This document shows, in pieces, positions 1-7,768 of a stretch of 64,000 bases of DNA (its first letter is position 1; every line of letters starts with the position of its first letter). The position numbers and the translations under genes were made by a program. Source of the stretch: Candidatus Competibacteraceae bacterium (GTDB taxonomy: Bacteria > Pseudomonadota > Gammaproteobacteria > Competibacterales > Competibacteraceae); the NCBI GenBank assembly GCA_016699715.1, contig CP065007.1, positions 3,359,001 through 3,423,000 on the forward strand, in the 5' to 3' direction. The notes beneath the pieces were generated by a model, which saw only the letters and a list, made by a program, of their open reading frames with translations, did not search any database and was not told where the DNA came from.

Positions 1-38
1 TCGAAATCCACGAATCCTCCGAAGAACTAAAGCGCATA

Positions 39-483
39 ATGAATGAACAAACTCACGCCAAGTTTCGAGAGCGATTACAAATTCTATATTGGATTAAAAG
101 TGAGATTTTTCATTCTTTACAAGAGTTAGCCGATCATTTAGGGCGATCGAAATCCGTCATTGTCAAGTGGCTCAAAGTATATCGTACCCAAGGCTTAATC
201 GGGCTATTGCAGTGGAATTATCATGGCGGCCGTCGTTCGAGAATTACCGAAGCTATGAGAGAGGCACTCCAGCGCCGTCTGGACGATCCGACTCATGGAT
301 TTCATAGTTACGGACAAATCCAGCAGTGGCTTCTCCAGGAATACGAGGTCGATATTCCTTATTCAACAGTGCATCAAGTCGTTCGTTATCAACTCAAAGC
401 AAAACTTAAAGTGGCGCGGCCAACGAGCGTTCATCGCCATGAAGAGGCGGTGGTTTCTTTTAAAAAAAACTTCCACGACAACT
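39..483 (+). pseudogene. IS630-type transposase, N-terminal part (orfA)
   Basis: This part encodes the helix-turn-helix domain of an IS630-family transposase. Residues around 25-60 (LADHLGRSKSVIVKWLKVY) form the first HTH, followed by a second HTH-like segment ending near SYGQIQQWLLQEYEV. The frame carries on to 527 only by reading into the inserted IS4 element. At 461-470 there is a run of eight A. The downstream catalytic half lies in the minus-one frame relative to this part, so full-length protein would need a -1 slip on the A run, as known for several IS630 elements. The start at 39 is followed by a second ATG-like Met context, and the true start could lie further upstream outside the window. 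Confidence 0.75.
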
Positions 484-1803
484 CATTGTACAGGACAAAA
501 TCATCTAACCAAATGAATTTACGTTAAAATTCTGCCGGGTGGCGTATTGGTTAGAGGTAGAAAACAGCGATTTTGAGGGCTCGATCCCAACCGTTTAAAG
601 AGCGACTCCAGTGCCTGATGAAAAGCGTATTGCCGGGCGGATTCTTGGTGATGAAATAAACAACTTCTCAAATAATCTAATCCATAGCGAAAAAGACTTT
701 GGGTGGGACGGCCATGTTTTTTGATCTTGATCGGTTTAATTTCATGGCGCCATTCACCAATGATATGCGCCCAACTAAATGCAATAGCGAGAAAAGCCAT
801 CCATTTTTCAAGTCGCTGGGGGTCAGTTATATGGGTGGATTCCAGATCGAATCCCCGAGTTTTTAAGCAAATGAAAAGCGTTTCGATCGGCCAGCGTTCC
901 TTATAATTTTCCAACGCGGTTTCCGGTTGTTCTTGCGTTGCGAGAATAACGAATTCACCGTTGGCCATTTTCAGACCAATCACATAAAGAGAGTGCCCCC
1001 ACACGGTTCGTTGGCCCGATAAAACCAGAGCGCTGCCACGGGGTAGGCCTCGAAAAAGATTTTCGGCGGAGACGGGGACCCCTCGGGAGTTAGAGATTTG
1101 CGTATTCTTTTTGATGCGTATTACGAATTTAATTTGATTTTCAATAAGATAACCAAACCATTGAATCCCAATAAACTCGCGATCCGCAAACAAGCAGGCG
1201 ATCATTTGCGGGCCGAAAATCGTAAGGAATCGATTCATTAATGCTATTCTTTCTTGGGTATTTGAGTTGCCTTTTTTATCTAAAGCAACCCATAGTATAG
1301 GAAAAGCAGATCCGCGATAGACGACTCCTAAAACAAGGTAATTGATATTGACATCACCATATTTCCAATTGGTTCTATCGAGTGTCAATTTGAACTGAAG
1401 CACAGGAATGAGACTGGCAATGAACCGGGCGACTTGATTCAGATCTAGAGAAAATTGACAAAAAAGTCGTTGAAGGCGTTTGTAATGAGAGGCCGGTTGC
1501 GCACGCCCAGGAAAGGTGACAGCAATCTTTGCGAGATTGACCGTTCCCATCTGGATGATTCCGATAATTAAATAGACGATGCAAGAGATACGCGCTCGGT
1601 TCCAGTGAAAATGATGATGAAGCATTTCTGCAAAGTGCCGGGTATTAAAAAAGGGGAATTCACGGAATTAACCTCGCCTGTTTTAGAATTAATGTTATCA
1701 ATCAATTAGTTATGATAACAGCAACCTCGCGATCCTACTACCCTCAAAATAGCTGTTATTTTTTATCTTAATTTTCAGCAAGTTATTTTTGTCCTGTACA
1801 ATG
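484..1803 (-). mobile_element. IS4-type insertion sequence, copy 1 (1320 bp)
   Basis: The ends are perfect 17-bp inverted repeats (CATTGTACAGGACAAAA at each terminus). The 9-bp target duplication ACGACAACT lies at 475-483 and 1804-1812. The element carries one transposase gene with about 180 bp of leader that contains a GTTATCA/TGATAAC inverted repeat, a possible hairpin or operator. The same ends and length recur at 4619-5938, 45495-48587 (split) and 51734-53053, and partially at 50304-51007. It has inserted into an IS630 transposase gene. Confidence 0.95.
519..1625 (-). CDS. IS4-family transposase (copy 1)
   Basis: This 368-residue DDE transposase has the IS4-family signature. D83 (LTLDRTNW) and D148 (LFADREF) are the first two catalytic acidic residues. 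The third lies in a YREK motif that reads exactly Y241-x2-R244-x3-E248-x6-K255 (YKERWPIETLFICLK). Length and motif spacing are those of an intact enzyme. The stop codon lies about 35 bp from one IS end, leaving almost no spare sequence there. The protein is identical to copies 2, 3 and 5, so it is likely the active source of recent insertions. IS4 enzymes work by cut-and-paste through hairpin intermediates (family knowledge). Confidence 0.95.
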   Translation of the reverse strand: MLHHHFHWNRARISCIVYLIIGIIQMGTVNLAKIAVTFPGRAQPASHYKRLQRLFCQFSLDLNQVARFIASLIPVLQFKLTLDRTNWKYGDVNINYLVLGVVYRGSAFPILWVALDKKGNSNTQERIALMNRFLTIFGPQMIACLFADREFIGIQWFGYLIENQIKFVIRIKKNTQISNSRGVPVSAENLFRGLPRGSALVLSGQRTVWGHSLYVIGLKMANGEFVILATQEQPETALENYKERWPIETLFICLKTRGFDLESTHITDPQRLEKWMAFLAIAFSWAHIIGEWRHEIKPIKIKKHGRPTQSLFRYGLDYLRSCLFHHQESARQYAFHQALESLFKRLGSSPQNRCFLPLTNTPPGRILT

Positions 1804-1804
1804 A

Positions 1805-2372
1805 CGACAACTTGAATTAATTGATATTTTTCAGCAAGTTGAAAATGAAGCGGTCCGGCCTTTACGGTATTGGTGCCAAGATGAAAGTCGCTTTGGATTA
1901 AAAACGATCACCCGGCGGGTCATCACCGCATTGGGGATTAAGCCAGTTGGTCCAGTTCAATGGACCTTTCAATCATTTTGGCTTTATGGTGCCATTGAGC
2001 CACTGAGTGGCGAAAACTTCTTTTTAGAATTTTCCCATTTGGATGCTGATTGCTTTCAGTGGTTTTTGAATGAATTTTCTAAAACTTATCCGCACAGCCC
2101 TCAACGTAATTCAATTGGATAACGGTCGCTTTCATTATGCCAAAAAACTTGTAATCCCCGATAATGTCGTCTTATTATTCCAACCGCCTTACAGTCCCGA
2201 TGTGAACCCCATTGAGCGTGTTTGGCAATCAATGAAAGATCAATTGTGTTGGATCAATTTAAAAACCCTAGATGAACTACGTAAAAAAGTGGATGAACTC
2301 ATTCAATCGCTTCTCCCAAGCGAAGTGGTTTCTTTGACCAGTTTTGATTTTATTTTATCTGCACTAAAGTAG
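1805..2372 (+). pseudogene. IS630-type transposase, catalytic part, frameshifted
   Basis: This is the catalytic half of the IS630 transposase begun at 39. It has the first Asp region (WCQDESRFGLKT), then LDNGRFHYAKK with the second Asp, and PPYSPDVNPIERVW with the final Asp/Glu, all typical of the family. The reading frame breaks at about 2098-2100: three C here against two C in copy B (51297 onward), so reading stops at 2122 and the correct frame resumes only in the overlapping ORF from 2070. With the IS4 insertion upstream, the gene has two independent inactivating lesions. Confidence 0.85.
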
Positions 2373-2394
2373 TAAAATCTATTAGTAATCGGTA

Positions 2395-2590
2395 TAAGAA
2401 TCTGAAAAATTTTTAGGTCGCCAATCAAATGTTCCACTCCGACACGAACGCGACTGATCGCTCGATTTTCTCTCTTTTGCTGAGGAGTTAATGCAGGGCA
2501 TTGATTGGCTTTCGACTGGCGAGGCTTTTTATGAGGAATATAAATTTTATGGAACGAGGAATAGTGATCTTTGATCCCTTGATAACCTAA
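2395..2590 (-). pseudogene. IS5-type (DDE_Tnp_4) transposase, C-terminal fragment
   Basis: Minus-strand reading gives DLGYQGIKDHY, then IPHKKPRQSKA, then RENRAISRVRVGVEHLIGDL. The conserved ISRVRVGVEHLIGDLK block contains the catalytic Glu of the IS5 group usually called DDE_Tnp_4. The fragment follows directly on the middle fragment at 4261-4562 once the IS66 element is removed. It is cut at KIFQIL by the IS630 element. Confidence 0.8.
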
Positions 2591-2598
2591 ATCAACCC

Positions 2599-4252
2599 GT
2601 AGCCGTTCTCCCCCCTCTACCGGGGCAAGGGGGCAAGAGGCAATCCGGCGCGGCGGTCGGCGATGGCGCGTTCGAGAGTGCGCCAAGGGGAGTGGCCACG
2701 CTGGCGACAGGTATCGATGACGCTGGCGAGCAGAGCGAAGACCCGCGAACCCACCGGGGTGCGGGTACCGTGACTGATCTTGCGCGCGATCACCCAATGG
2801 CGTAGTGCCCGCTCTGCTACATTGTTGGTCAGTGGCAGTTCGGGATGACTCAGCACCTGGAAGATGGCTTCCCAGTCGTTGAGCAACTCCACCGCCAAGG
2901 CGTGGGTTTTGGCGTGGGCGTGACCCTGGCGCCGTTCGCAGGCCGCGCGCAACGCGGCCAGTACCATCATGTGTTGGGTCGGCGGCGCGACCGGCGGCGG
3001 ACCTTCGCGGGCCGCGTAGACCGCCGCCATCAGCGCCTCCAAGGTCTCCAGCACGAACCGGCCAAAGACACGGGCCTCGCGGTCGCCACTCTCGGCCAAG
3101 CCCCGCGCCTTGCGAATCAGGTGTGCCCAACAGCGTAACCGGCGCGGGTGGTTGCGGTAGGCCATCCAGCCATCGCTCATCAGCCAGCCGCTAAAGCCGT
3201 CCAGCACGTTCTCGACCCGCTCCTTGCCGCGCCCGGCCACGTAGTACAGGGTCGCGGTCGCCGCGACAAACACCCACAGCCACAGCGGCCGGCCGTGTTC
3301 GGGCCAGGAGGTTTCGTCGGCGTGCAGCAGATGGCTGTCCAGAACCGCCTGGACGAGTTCGTCTTCCGCCGGCGCCACGGCCGCGCCGGCTTCGTGGAGC
3401 GTCCGATGGATCGTGCCGGTACTGAGCTTCAGGCCCAGCCACTCGTCCAGGAATTCGCGAATCCGCGCCCGCGACAGCCGGAACCGGAAAGCCAGTGCCA
3501 CGATCAGCGCCGCCAACCCCGGCCCCACCAGCCGCCATTCGCTGAGTTCAATCCCCGCCAGCAGTGGGTCCACCACGCCCTGGCCGGCCACCGCCCGGGT
3601 CCGATGGCCACAGGCGCAGGGGGCTTCGTCATAGCGATGGTCCACGACCCACAGCGTCAACCCCGGCCGCGCCGGATCGCCCCAGTGCAGGTCGACCGCC
3701 TGAAACCCGGTGTAGGCCACCGCACCCACTGGGTCCAGCGGCCGGCCACAACCGGCGCAGGTGTCGGGGTAATGGGCCTGTTCGGCATTCGCCTGGAACA
3801 CCTGAGTCCGGCCGATCCCCGGCGCCCCCGGCTGCTTACCCGGTTTACGGGCGGGTTTCGCGTCCGCCGGTTTCGCCTCGGCCGACGGCGGTTCCGCCGG
3901 CACCGGCTTCGCGTCTGCCGGTGCCGACTCGGGTCCCTCGTCCGCCGCATCGGCGGCATCCGATTCCGGCCCGTCACCCGGTCGGTCCCACGGCGCCCGA
4001 CTGCTCGGCGGCCGCGAACTGTTGTCCGGTCCCTGATTCAACCGGTCCAGCGCCTCCTTCAAATCGTCCAGCAGCTTGCCCGACAGCGCACGCACCTCGG
4101 CCTCCCCAGCGAATCCAGGTAGGCGTGGTCTAATTGGCGCAGGCTATGTGGGCTGAGGTGCATGGTGGTTGATCGTGGGGCTGGACTCTAGTTTTCCATA
4201 CCTACTCCCCGAGGGGAAGTTAGCCATTACCGGGAGGGGTGTGAAGAGTTAC
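2599..4252 (-). mobile_element. IS66-type single-ORF element, copy A (1654 bp)
   Basis: The 8-bp duplication ATCAACCC lies at 2591-2598 and 4253-4260, matching the 8-bp rule of IS66. The ends begin GTAGCCGTTCTC and, on the other strand, GTAACTCTTCAC; these are imperfect inverted repeats starting GTA, as in IS66. Only the tnpC-type gene is present with no tnpA or tnpB, the layout of the ISBst12 subgroup. It has inserted into the IS5 transposase. Copy B at 48650-50303 has the same length and about six substitutions by eye. Confidence 0.92.
2617..4095 (-). CDS. IS66-family transposase TnpC (copy A)
   Basis: This 492-residue IS66-type transposase starts at a GTG. The N-terminal part has a short helical segment followed by a Pro/Ala/Asp-rich linker with basic GRKPGKQPGA. 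A CxxC zinc motif follows (YPDTCAGCGRPLD), with a second Cys pair in APCACGH. The DDE core includes HADETSW (first Asp), SDGWMAY (second Asp), CWAHLIRKARG and LTNNVAERALR (Glu). The C-terminal stretch SRVFALLASVIDTCRQRGHSPW matches the IS66 C-terminal domain. Nothing looks broken. A large plus-strand ORF opposite it is a GC-driven shadow. Confidence 0.93.
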   Translation of the reverse strand: MRALSGKLLDDLKEALDRLNQGPDNSSRPPSSRAPWDRPGDGPESDAADAADEGPESAPADAKPVPAEPPSAEAKPADAKPARKPGKQPGAPGIGRTQVFQANAEQAHYPDTCAGCGRPLDPVGAVAYTGFQAVDLHWGDPARPGLTLWVVDHRYDEAPCACGHRTRAVAGQGVVDPLLAGIELSEWRLVGPGLAALIVALAFRFRLSRARIREFLDEWLGLKLSTGTIHRTLHEAGAAVAPAEDELVQAVLDSHLLHADETSWPEHGRPLWLWVFVAATATLYYVAGRGKERVENVLDGFSGWLMSDGWMAYRNHPRRLRCWAHLIRKARGLAESGDREARVFGRFVLETLEALMAAVYAAREGPPPVAPPTQHMMVLAALRAACERRQGHAHAKTHALAVELLNDWEAIFQVLSHPELPLTNNVAERALRHWVIARKISHGTRTPVGSRVFALLASVIDTCRQRGHSPWRTLERAIADRRAGLPLAPLPR

Positions 4253-4260
4253 ATCAACCC

Positions 4261-4562
4261 AAGCTTCCACGGTGGAGAGACCCGGTTGCTGAGGATCTAA
4301 TTCCTCTTTCAATAACGCGTAGTCATGCCGGCTACCGGCCACTGTTGGGCCAACAACTGGAATGCCTTTATTGCTGTCCCCGATCACCGTGTTTTTCAGA
4401 GTATGGTGGCGTTTCTTGCCACTAAAATAATGTTTTTGTTTACGCGCATGGTGGGGGCGGCAACAAGGCCTTTCTGTTGCATCAATAATAATCTTCTGAT
4501 GATTATCAATAGGTTGCTTATCAGTATTGGCGGGCTTAAAATGGCGATGCGGTAAGATATGC
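4261..4562 (-). pseudogene. IS5-type transposase, middle fragment
   Basis: Minus-strand reading gives LHILPHRHFKPANTDKQ, then IIIDATERPCCRPHHARKQ, HYFSGKKRHHTLKN and VVGPTVAGSRHDYALLKEEL. IIDATERP carries the first catalytic Asp of the DDE_Tnp_4 group, and GSRHDYALL is its usual second-Asp region. It joins the N-terminal fragment through the IS4 target repeat AAGATATGC and the C-terminal fragment through the IS66 target repeat. Confidence 0.82.
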
Positions 4563-4674
4563 CATTGTACAGGACAAAAATAACTTGCTGAAAATTAAGA
4601 TAAAAAATAACAGCTATTCATTGTACAGGACAAAAATAACTTGCTGAAAATTAAGATAAAAAATAACAGCTATT
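4563..4674 (+). repeat. Perfect 56-bp tandem repeat of an IS4-type terminus
   Basis: Two head-to-tail copies, 4563-4618 and 4619-4674, each begin CATTGTACAGG and end CAGCTATT. Both lie between the two copies of the 9-bp target duplication. The other copies of this element that retain this end in the window have a single end. Confidence 0.97.
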
Positions 4675-4796
4675 TTGAGGGTAGTAGGATCGCGAGGTTG
4701 CTGTTATCATAACTAATTGATTGATAACATTAATTCTAAAACAGGCGAGGTTAATTCCGTGAATTCCCCTTTTTTAATACCCGGCACTTTGCAGAA

Positions 4797-5903
4797 ATGC
4801 TTCATCATCATTTTCACTGGAACCGAGCGCGTATCTCTTGCATCGTCTATTTAATTATCGGAATCATCCAGATGGGAACGGTCAATCTCGCAAAGATTGC
4901 TGTCACCTTTCCTGGGCGTGCGCAACCGGCCTCTCATTACAAACGCCTTCAACGACTTTTTTGTCAATTTTCTCTAGATCTGAATCAAGTCGCCCGGTTC
5001 ATTGCCAGTCTCATTCCTGTGCTTCAGTTCAAATTGACACTCGATAGAACCAATTGGAAATATGGTGATGTCAATATCAATTACCTTGTTTTAGGAGTCG
5101 TCTATCGCGGATCTGCTTTTCCTATACTATGGGTTGCTTTAGATAAAAAAGGCAACTCAAATACCCAAGAAAGAATAGCATTAATGAATCGATTCCTTAC
5201 GATTTTCGGCCCGCAAATGATCGCCTGCTTGTTTGCGGATCGCGAGTTTATTGGGATTCAATGGTTTGGTTATCTTATTGAAAATCAAATTAAATTCGTA
5301 ATACGCATCAAAAAGAATACGCAAATCTCTAACTCCCGAGGGGTCCCCGTCTCCGCCGAAAATCTTTTTCGAGGCCTACCCCGTGGCAGCGCTCTGGTTT
5401 TATCGGGCCAACGAACCGTGTGGGGGCACTCTCTTTATGTGATTGGTCTGAAAATGGCCAACGGTGAATTCGTTATTCTCGCAACGCAAGAACAACCGGA
5501 AACCGCGTTGGAAAATTATAAGGAACGCTGGCCGATCGAAACGCTTTTCATTTGCTTAAAAACTCGGGGATTCGATCTGGAATCCACCCATATAACTGAC
5601 CCCCAGCGACTTGAAAAATGGATGGCTTTTCTCGCTATTGCATTTAGTTGGGCGCATATCATTGGTGAATGGCGCCATGAAATTAAACCGATCAAGATCA
5701 AAAAACATGGCCGTCCCACCCAAAGTCTTTTTCGCTATGGATTAGATTATTTGAGAAGTTGTTTATTTCATCACCAAGAATCCGCCCGGCAATACGCTTT
5801 TCATCAGGCACTGGAGTCGCTCTTTAAACGGTTGGGATCGAGCCCTCAAAATCGCTGTTTTCTACCTCTAACCAATACGCCACCCGGCAGAATTTTAACG
5901 TAA
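4797..5903 (+). CDS. IS4-family transposase (copy 2)
   Basis: This protein has the same 368 residues as the transposase at 519-1625, with D83, D148 and the Y241-R244-E248-K255 signature all present. The gene starts about 180 bp inside the left terminus and ends 35 bp from the right one. The only difference of this copy from the others is the duplicated left terminus upstream, which also duplicates part of the leader. Whether that changes expression cannot be read from the sequence. Confidence 0.95.
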   Translation: MLHHHFHWNRARISCIVYLIIGIIQMGTVNLAKIAVTFPGRAQPASHYKRLQRLFCQFSLDLNQVARFIASLIPVLQFKLTLDRTNWKYGDVNINYLVLGVVYRGSAFPILWVALDKKGNSNTQERIALMNRFLTIFGPQMIACLFADREFIGIQWFGYLIENQIKFVIRIKKNTQISNSRGVPVSAENLFRGLPRGSALVLSGQRTVWGHSLYVIGLKMANGEFVILATQEQPETALENYKERWPIETLFICLKTRGFDLESTHITDPQRLEKWMAFLAIAFSWAHIIGEWRHEIKPIKIKKHGRPTQSLFRYGLDYLRSCLFHHQESARQYAFHQALESLFKRLGSSPQNRCFLPLTNTPPGRILT

Positions 5904-5947
5904 ATTCATTTGGTTAGATGATTTTGTCCTGTACAATGAAGATATGC

Positions 5948-6294
5948 AAGCGTTTTTCAGCCTGCTTTAAAATAGGCATAAATTTAACAAAATTTTCTTG
6001 GGCTTTGGCTGGACTCAGGTCAAACAAGCAACCCAGCACATCAAATGTCGGATAGTTTTTGAGATAAAACAGGATAAAAAAGAGTTTTAAATCGGGTGAG
6101 GATAATGCACCTTTCCGACCGCCACCCGGCTTTCTTTGACGTTGCAAGCGGTGTTTTTGGTAACGCTGTTGTTGGGCCAACTGCAAACACTTTGCAAACT
6201 CAGGTAGAATAAGGTCAAATTCTTTCTGAGAGAGTCCAGTACAGGCTCTAAATTGTCTTTCATTGCGGACTGTCATCAATTTAAATTTTCGCAT
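5948..6294 (-). pseudogene. IS5-type transposase, N-terminal fragment
   Basis: Begins MRKFKLMTVRNERQFRACTG, then LSQKEFDLILPEFAK and GGGRKGALSSPDLKLFFIL, then YLKNYPTFDVLGCLFDLSPAKAQ. The last part is the HTH_Tnp_4-like N-terminal domain of IS5-group transposases. The start is supported by AGGAG-like sequence upstream (complement of CGGTTCTCCTAAT). Sense coding ends at 5948, where the IS4 copy enters; the ORF seems to run on to 5914 only by reading into that element. A shorter homologous start fragment is at 51599-51680. Confidence 0.82.
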
Positions 6295-6448
6295 GGCGGT
6301 TCTCCTAATAATTCTATCCTCATTGAATAAAATGGGGGCTAATTTAAAAAAATCAACTCTAACTTATTGATTAAATAAAATAATTTTTTATAACTAAATC
6401 ATAATAGGTTGAAAATATTCAAGATAATTATTTGGGGACTTCTCTAAT

Positions 6449-7327
6449 CACTATTACGGCCATGACTGCTACCTACCGCTGTTCCTCTTCGAGGGGCTCT
6501 CGGGCAAGTTCATCACCGCCGTGCTGCGCCCTGGCCAGCGCCCGACCGGCGCGGAGAACGCCATGATCGTCAAGCGGGTGGTCGAGCGGCTGCGCGCGGC
6601 CTGGCCTCAGACCCGCCTCGTGTTGCACGGCGATGCCCACTTCGCCAATCCCGAGTTGATGCAACTGGCCTTGGACGATCCGTACACCGACTTTATCTTT
6701 GGGCTGGCCGGCAACCGGGCGCTTTCGCCCTTGGCCGAGCCCTGCTTGGTCGCCAATCGCCAACGCCATGCGTTACGCATCGAGAACGCCCGCCGTGCCC
6801 GGCAACCCCTGCCGACCCACACCCGAACCTATCATGAGGTGGCCTACGCCGCCGCTACTTGGCCGCGGGCATTTCGGGTGATCCTCAAGGCCGAGGTGAT
6901 GGCCTTGGGCGATAACCCACGGTTCGTGGTCACCTCGCTGGACCTGCCCACCTCGGAATGCCTGTACCGCGATCTCTACAGCGCCCGCGGCCAAGACGAA
7001 AATTTCCTCAAAATGGTCAAGAACGACTGGGCCAGCGATCGTACCTCCGATCACCGCTTCCTCGCCAACCCCCTGCGCCTGTTCTTTTCCTGCGCTGCCT
7101 ACGTCTTGCATCAGGCGCTGCGGACCGAGGTGCGGGTTCATACCGAACTGGCCAAGGCCCAACCGGTCACCGTCATCCTCAAGCTGTTCAAGCTGGCCGT
7201 GCGGGTGGTGGCCTATCAGGATCGGATCAAACTGCACTTGCCGACCCGTTGTCCCGTCAAAGACCTCCTGCACCGGATCACGGAAATCCTGTTCCTGACG
7301 CGACCGCCGCATCCGCTCCGCGCCTGA
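6449..7327 (+). pseudogene. IS1380-type transposase, 5'-truncated
   Basis: The frame runs from HYYGHDCYLPLFLFEGLSG, the DDE_Tnp_1 core of IS1380-family enzymes, through LVLHGDAHFANPELM (second Asp) and DLYSARGQDENFLKMVKND (the catalytic Glu region) to the C-terminal RLFFSCAAYVLHQALR. About 290 residues remain, and the first part, including the first catalytic Asp, is missing because an IS5-type element sits just upstream at 6445. The internal ATG at 6521 is not the real start. The GC-rich composition contrasts with the AT-rich IS5 and IS4 next to it, so this is probably an older resident element. Confidence 0.8.
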
Positions 7328-7473
7328 CCCTGGCGGTCAAGCCCCATTCTGGACACCCCACCCGTCGGGACAGGGAACTGGCTGCCCGTCTGGCCGCCAC
7401 CGCGCCCATATGACCTGCCACGACACTGGTTAACACGGGCAACACCGGCCTCTGCCACCGATCCACGTGCGGG

Positions 7474-7644
7474 TCACCCATCCAGCAGGTCGGTCATCCC
7501 TTGAATTTGACTACGAGAGGGGCGACCTCTGGCACCGATGACAGATTTATGAAACATTCGGGTTAATAGATGTTCCAACAACCCACGAACCATCACCGTG
7601 ATGGGACTCTTCTCCGCAAATCGCTGTAAGATTTCACCAAACAT
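7474..7644 (-). pseudogene. Transposase N-terminal remnant (IS4/ISAs1-like)
   Basis: A short frame of 56 codons reads MFGEILQRFAEKSPITVMV, then RGLLEHLLTRMFHKSVIGA and SRSQIQGMTDLLDG before a stop. The opening resembles the N-terminus of widespread IS4-superfamily transposases that begin MFxxILxRFxExSPVxVMVRG. The rest of the gene is absent, with IS1380 sequence on the other side. Family assignment rests on this short similarity only. Confidence 0.5.
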
Positions 7645-7768
7645 GACGACCCTTCGGGTTGGATGTGAAAATTATGCTTATTTTACAATGTGTTGAAACA
7701 CCTTAAAAGGGCTGCCCTTTCAACCACACTGGCCAAATCGTCAGCGCAACGGAAGCCTGGGCCGAGCA

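Larger units (their letters stand above)
1..2396 (+). mobile_element. IS630-type element, copy A, interrupted by an IS4-type element
   Basis: The left end lies outside the window. The right end is near 2394-2396, where the sequence shared with copy B (51008-51598) stops at a TA dinucleotide; TA is the usual IS630 target. Beyond it lies IS5-type transposase sequence, so this element sits inside an IS5 element. It is split by the IS4 copy at 484-1803, flanked by the 9-bp duplication ACGACAACT (475-483 and 1804-1812). An extra C at about 2098-2100, absent from copy B, also shifts the frame. The element therefore looks dead. Copies A and B differ by about 11 substitutions and one indel over about 590 bp, by eye. 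Confidence 0.85.
4563..5938 (+). mobile_element. IS4-type insertion sequence, copy 2, with a tandemly duplicated end
   Basis: The 9-bp duplication AAGATATGC is at 4554-4562 and 5939-5947. The full 1320-bp element is 4619-5938. In front of it, 4563-4618 repeats exactly the first 56 bp of the left end, so this copy has two left termini in tandem inside one target duplication. It interrupts the IS5 transposase. Transposase and right end are intact. Confidence 0.95.
2395..6445 (-). mobile_element. IS5-type element, copy A, carrying nested insertions
   Basis: Three separated minus-strand segments (5948-6294, 4261-4562 and 2395-2590) join into one reading frame when the IS4 copy (4563-5938, one 9-bp repeat) and the IS66 element (2599-4252, one 8-bp repeat) are removed. 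The transposase start side ends in TTTGGGGACTTCTC near 6443, the same terminus as in copy B near 53163. The other end was destroyed by the IS630 insertion at 2395. The element itself sits in an IS1380 transposase gene, whose frame resumes at 6449. Target-duplication length cannot be read because only one end is present. Confidence 0.8.

Noticed and set aside
3148..4122. 324-codon plus-strand frame (repeated at 49199-50173)
   Set aside because: Antisense to the IS66 transposase; Arg/Pro-rich and present in both copies only because the element is.
484..5938. Composite transposon bounded by IS4 copies 1 and 2
   Set aside because: Each copy has its own 9-bp duplication, so they inserted separately; the outer flanks do not match.
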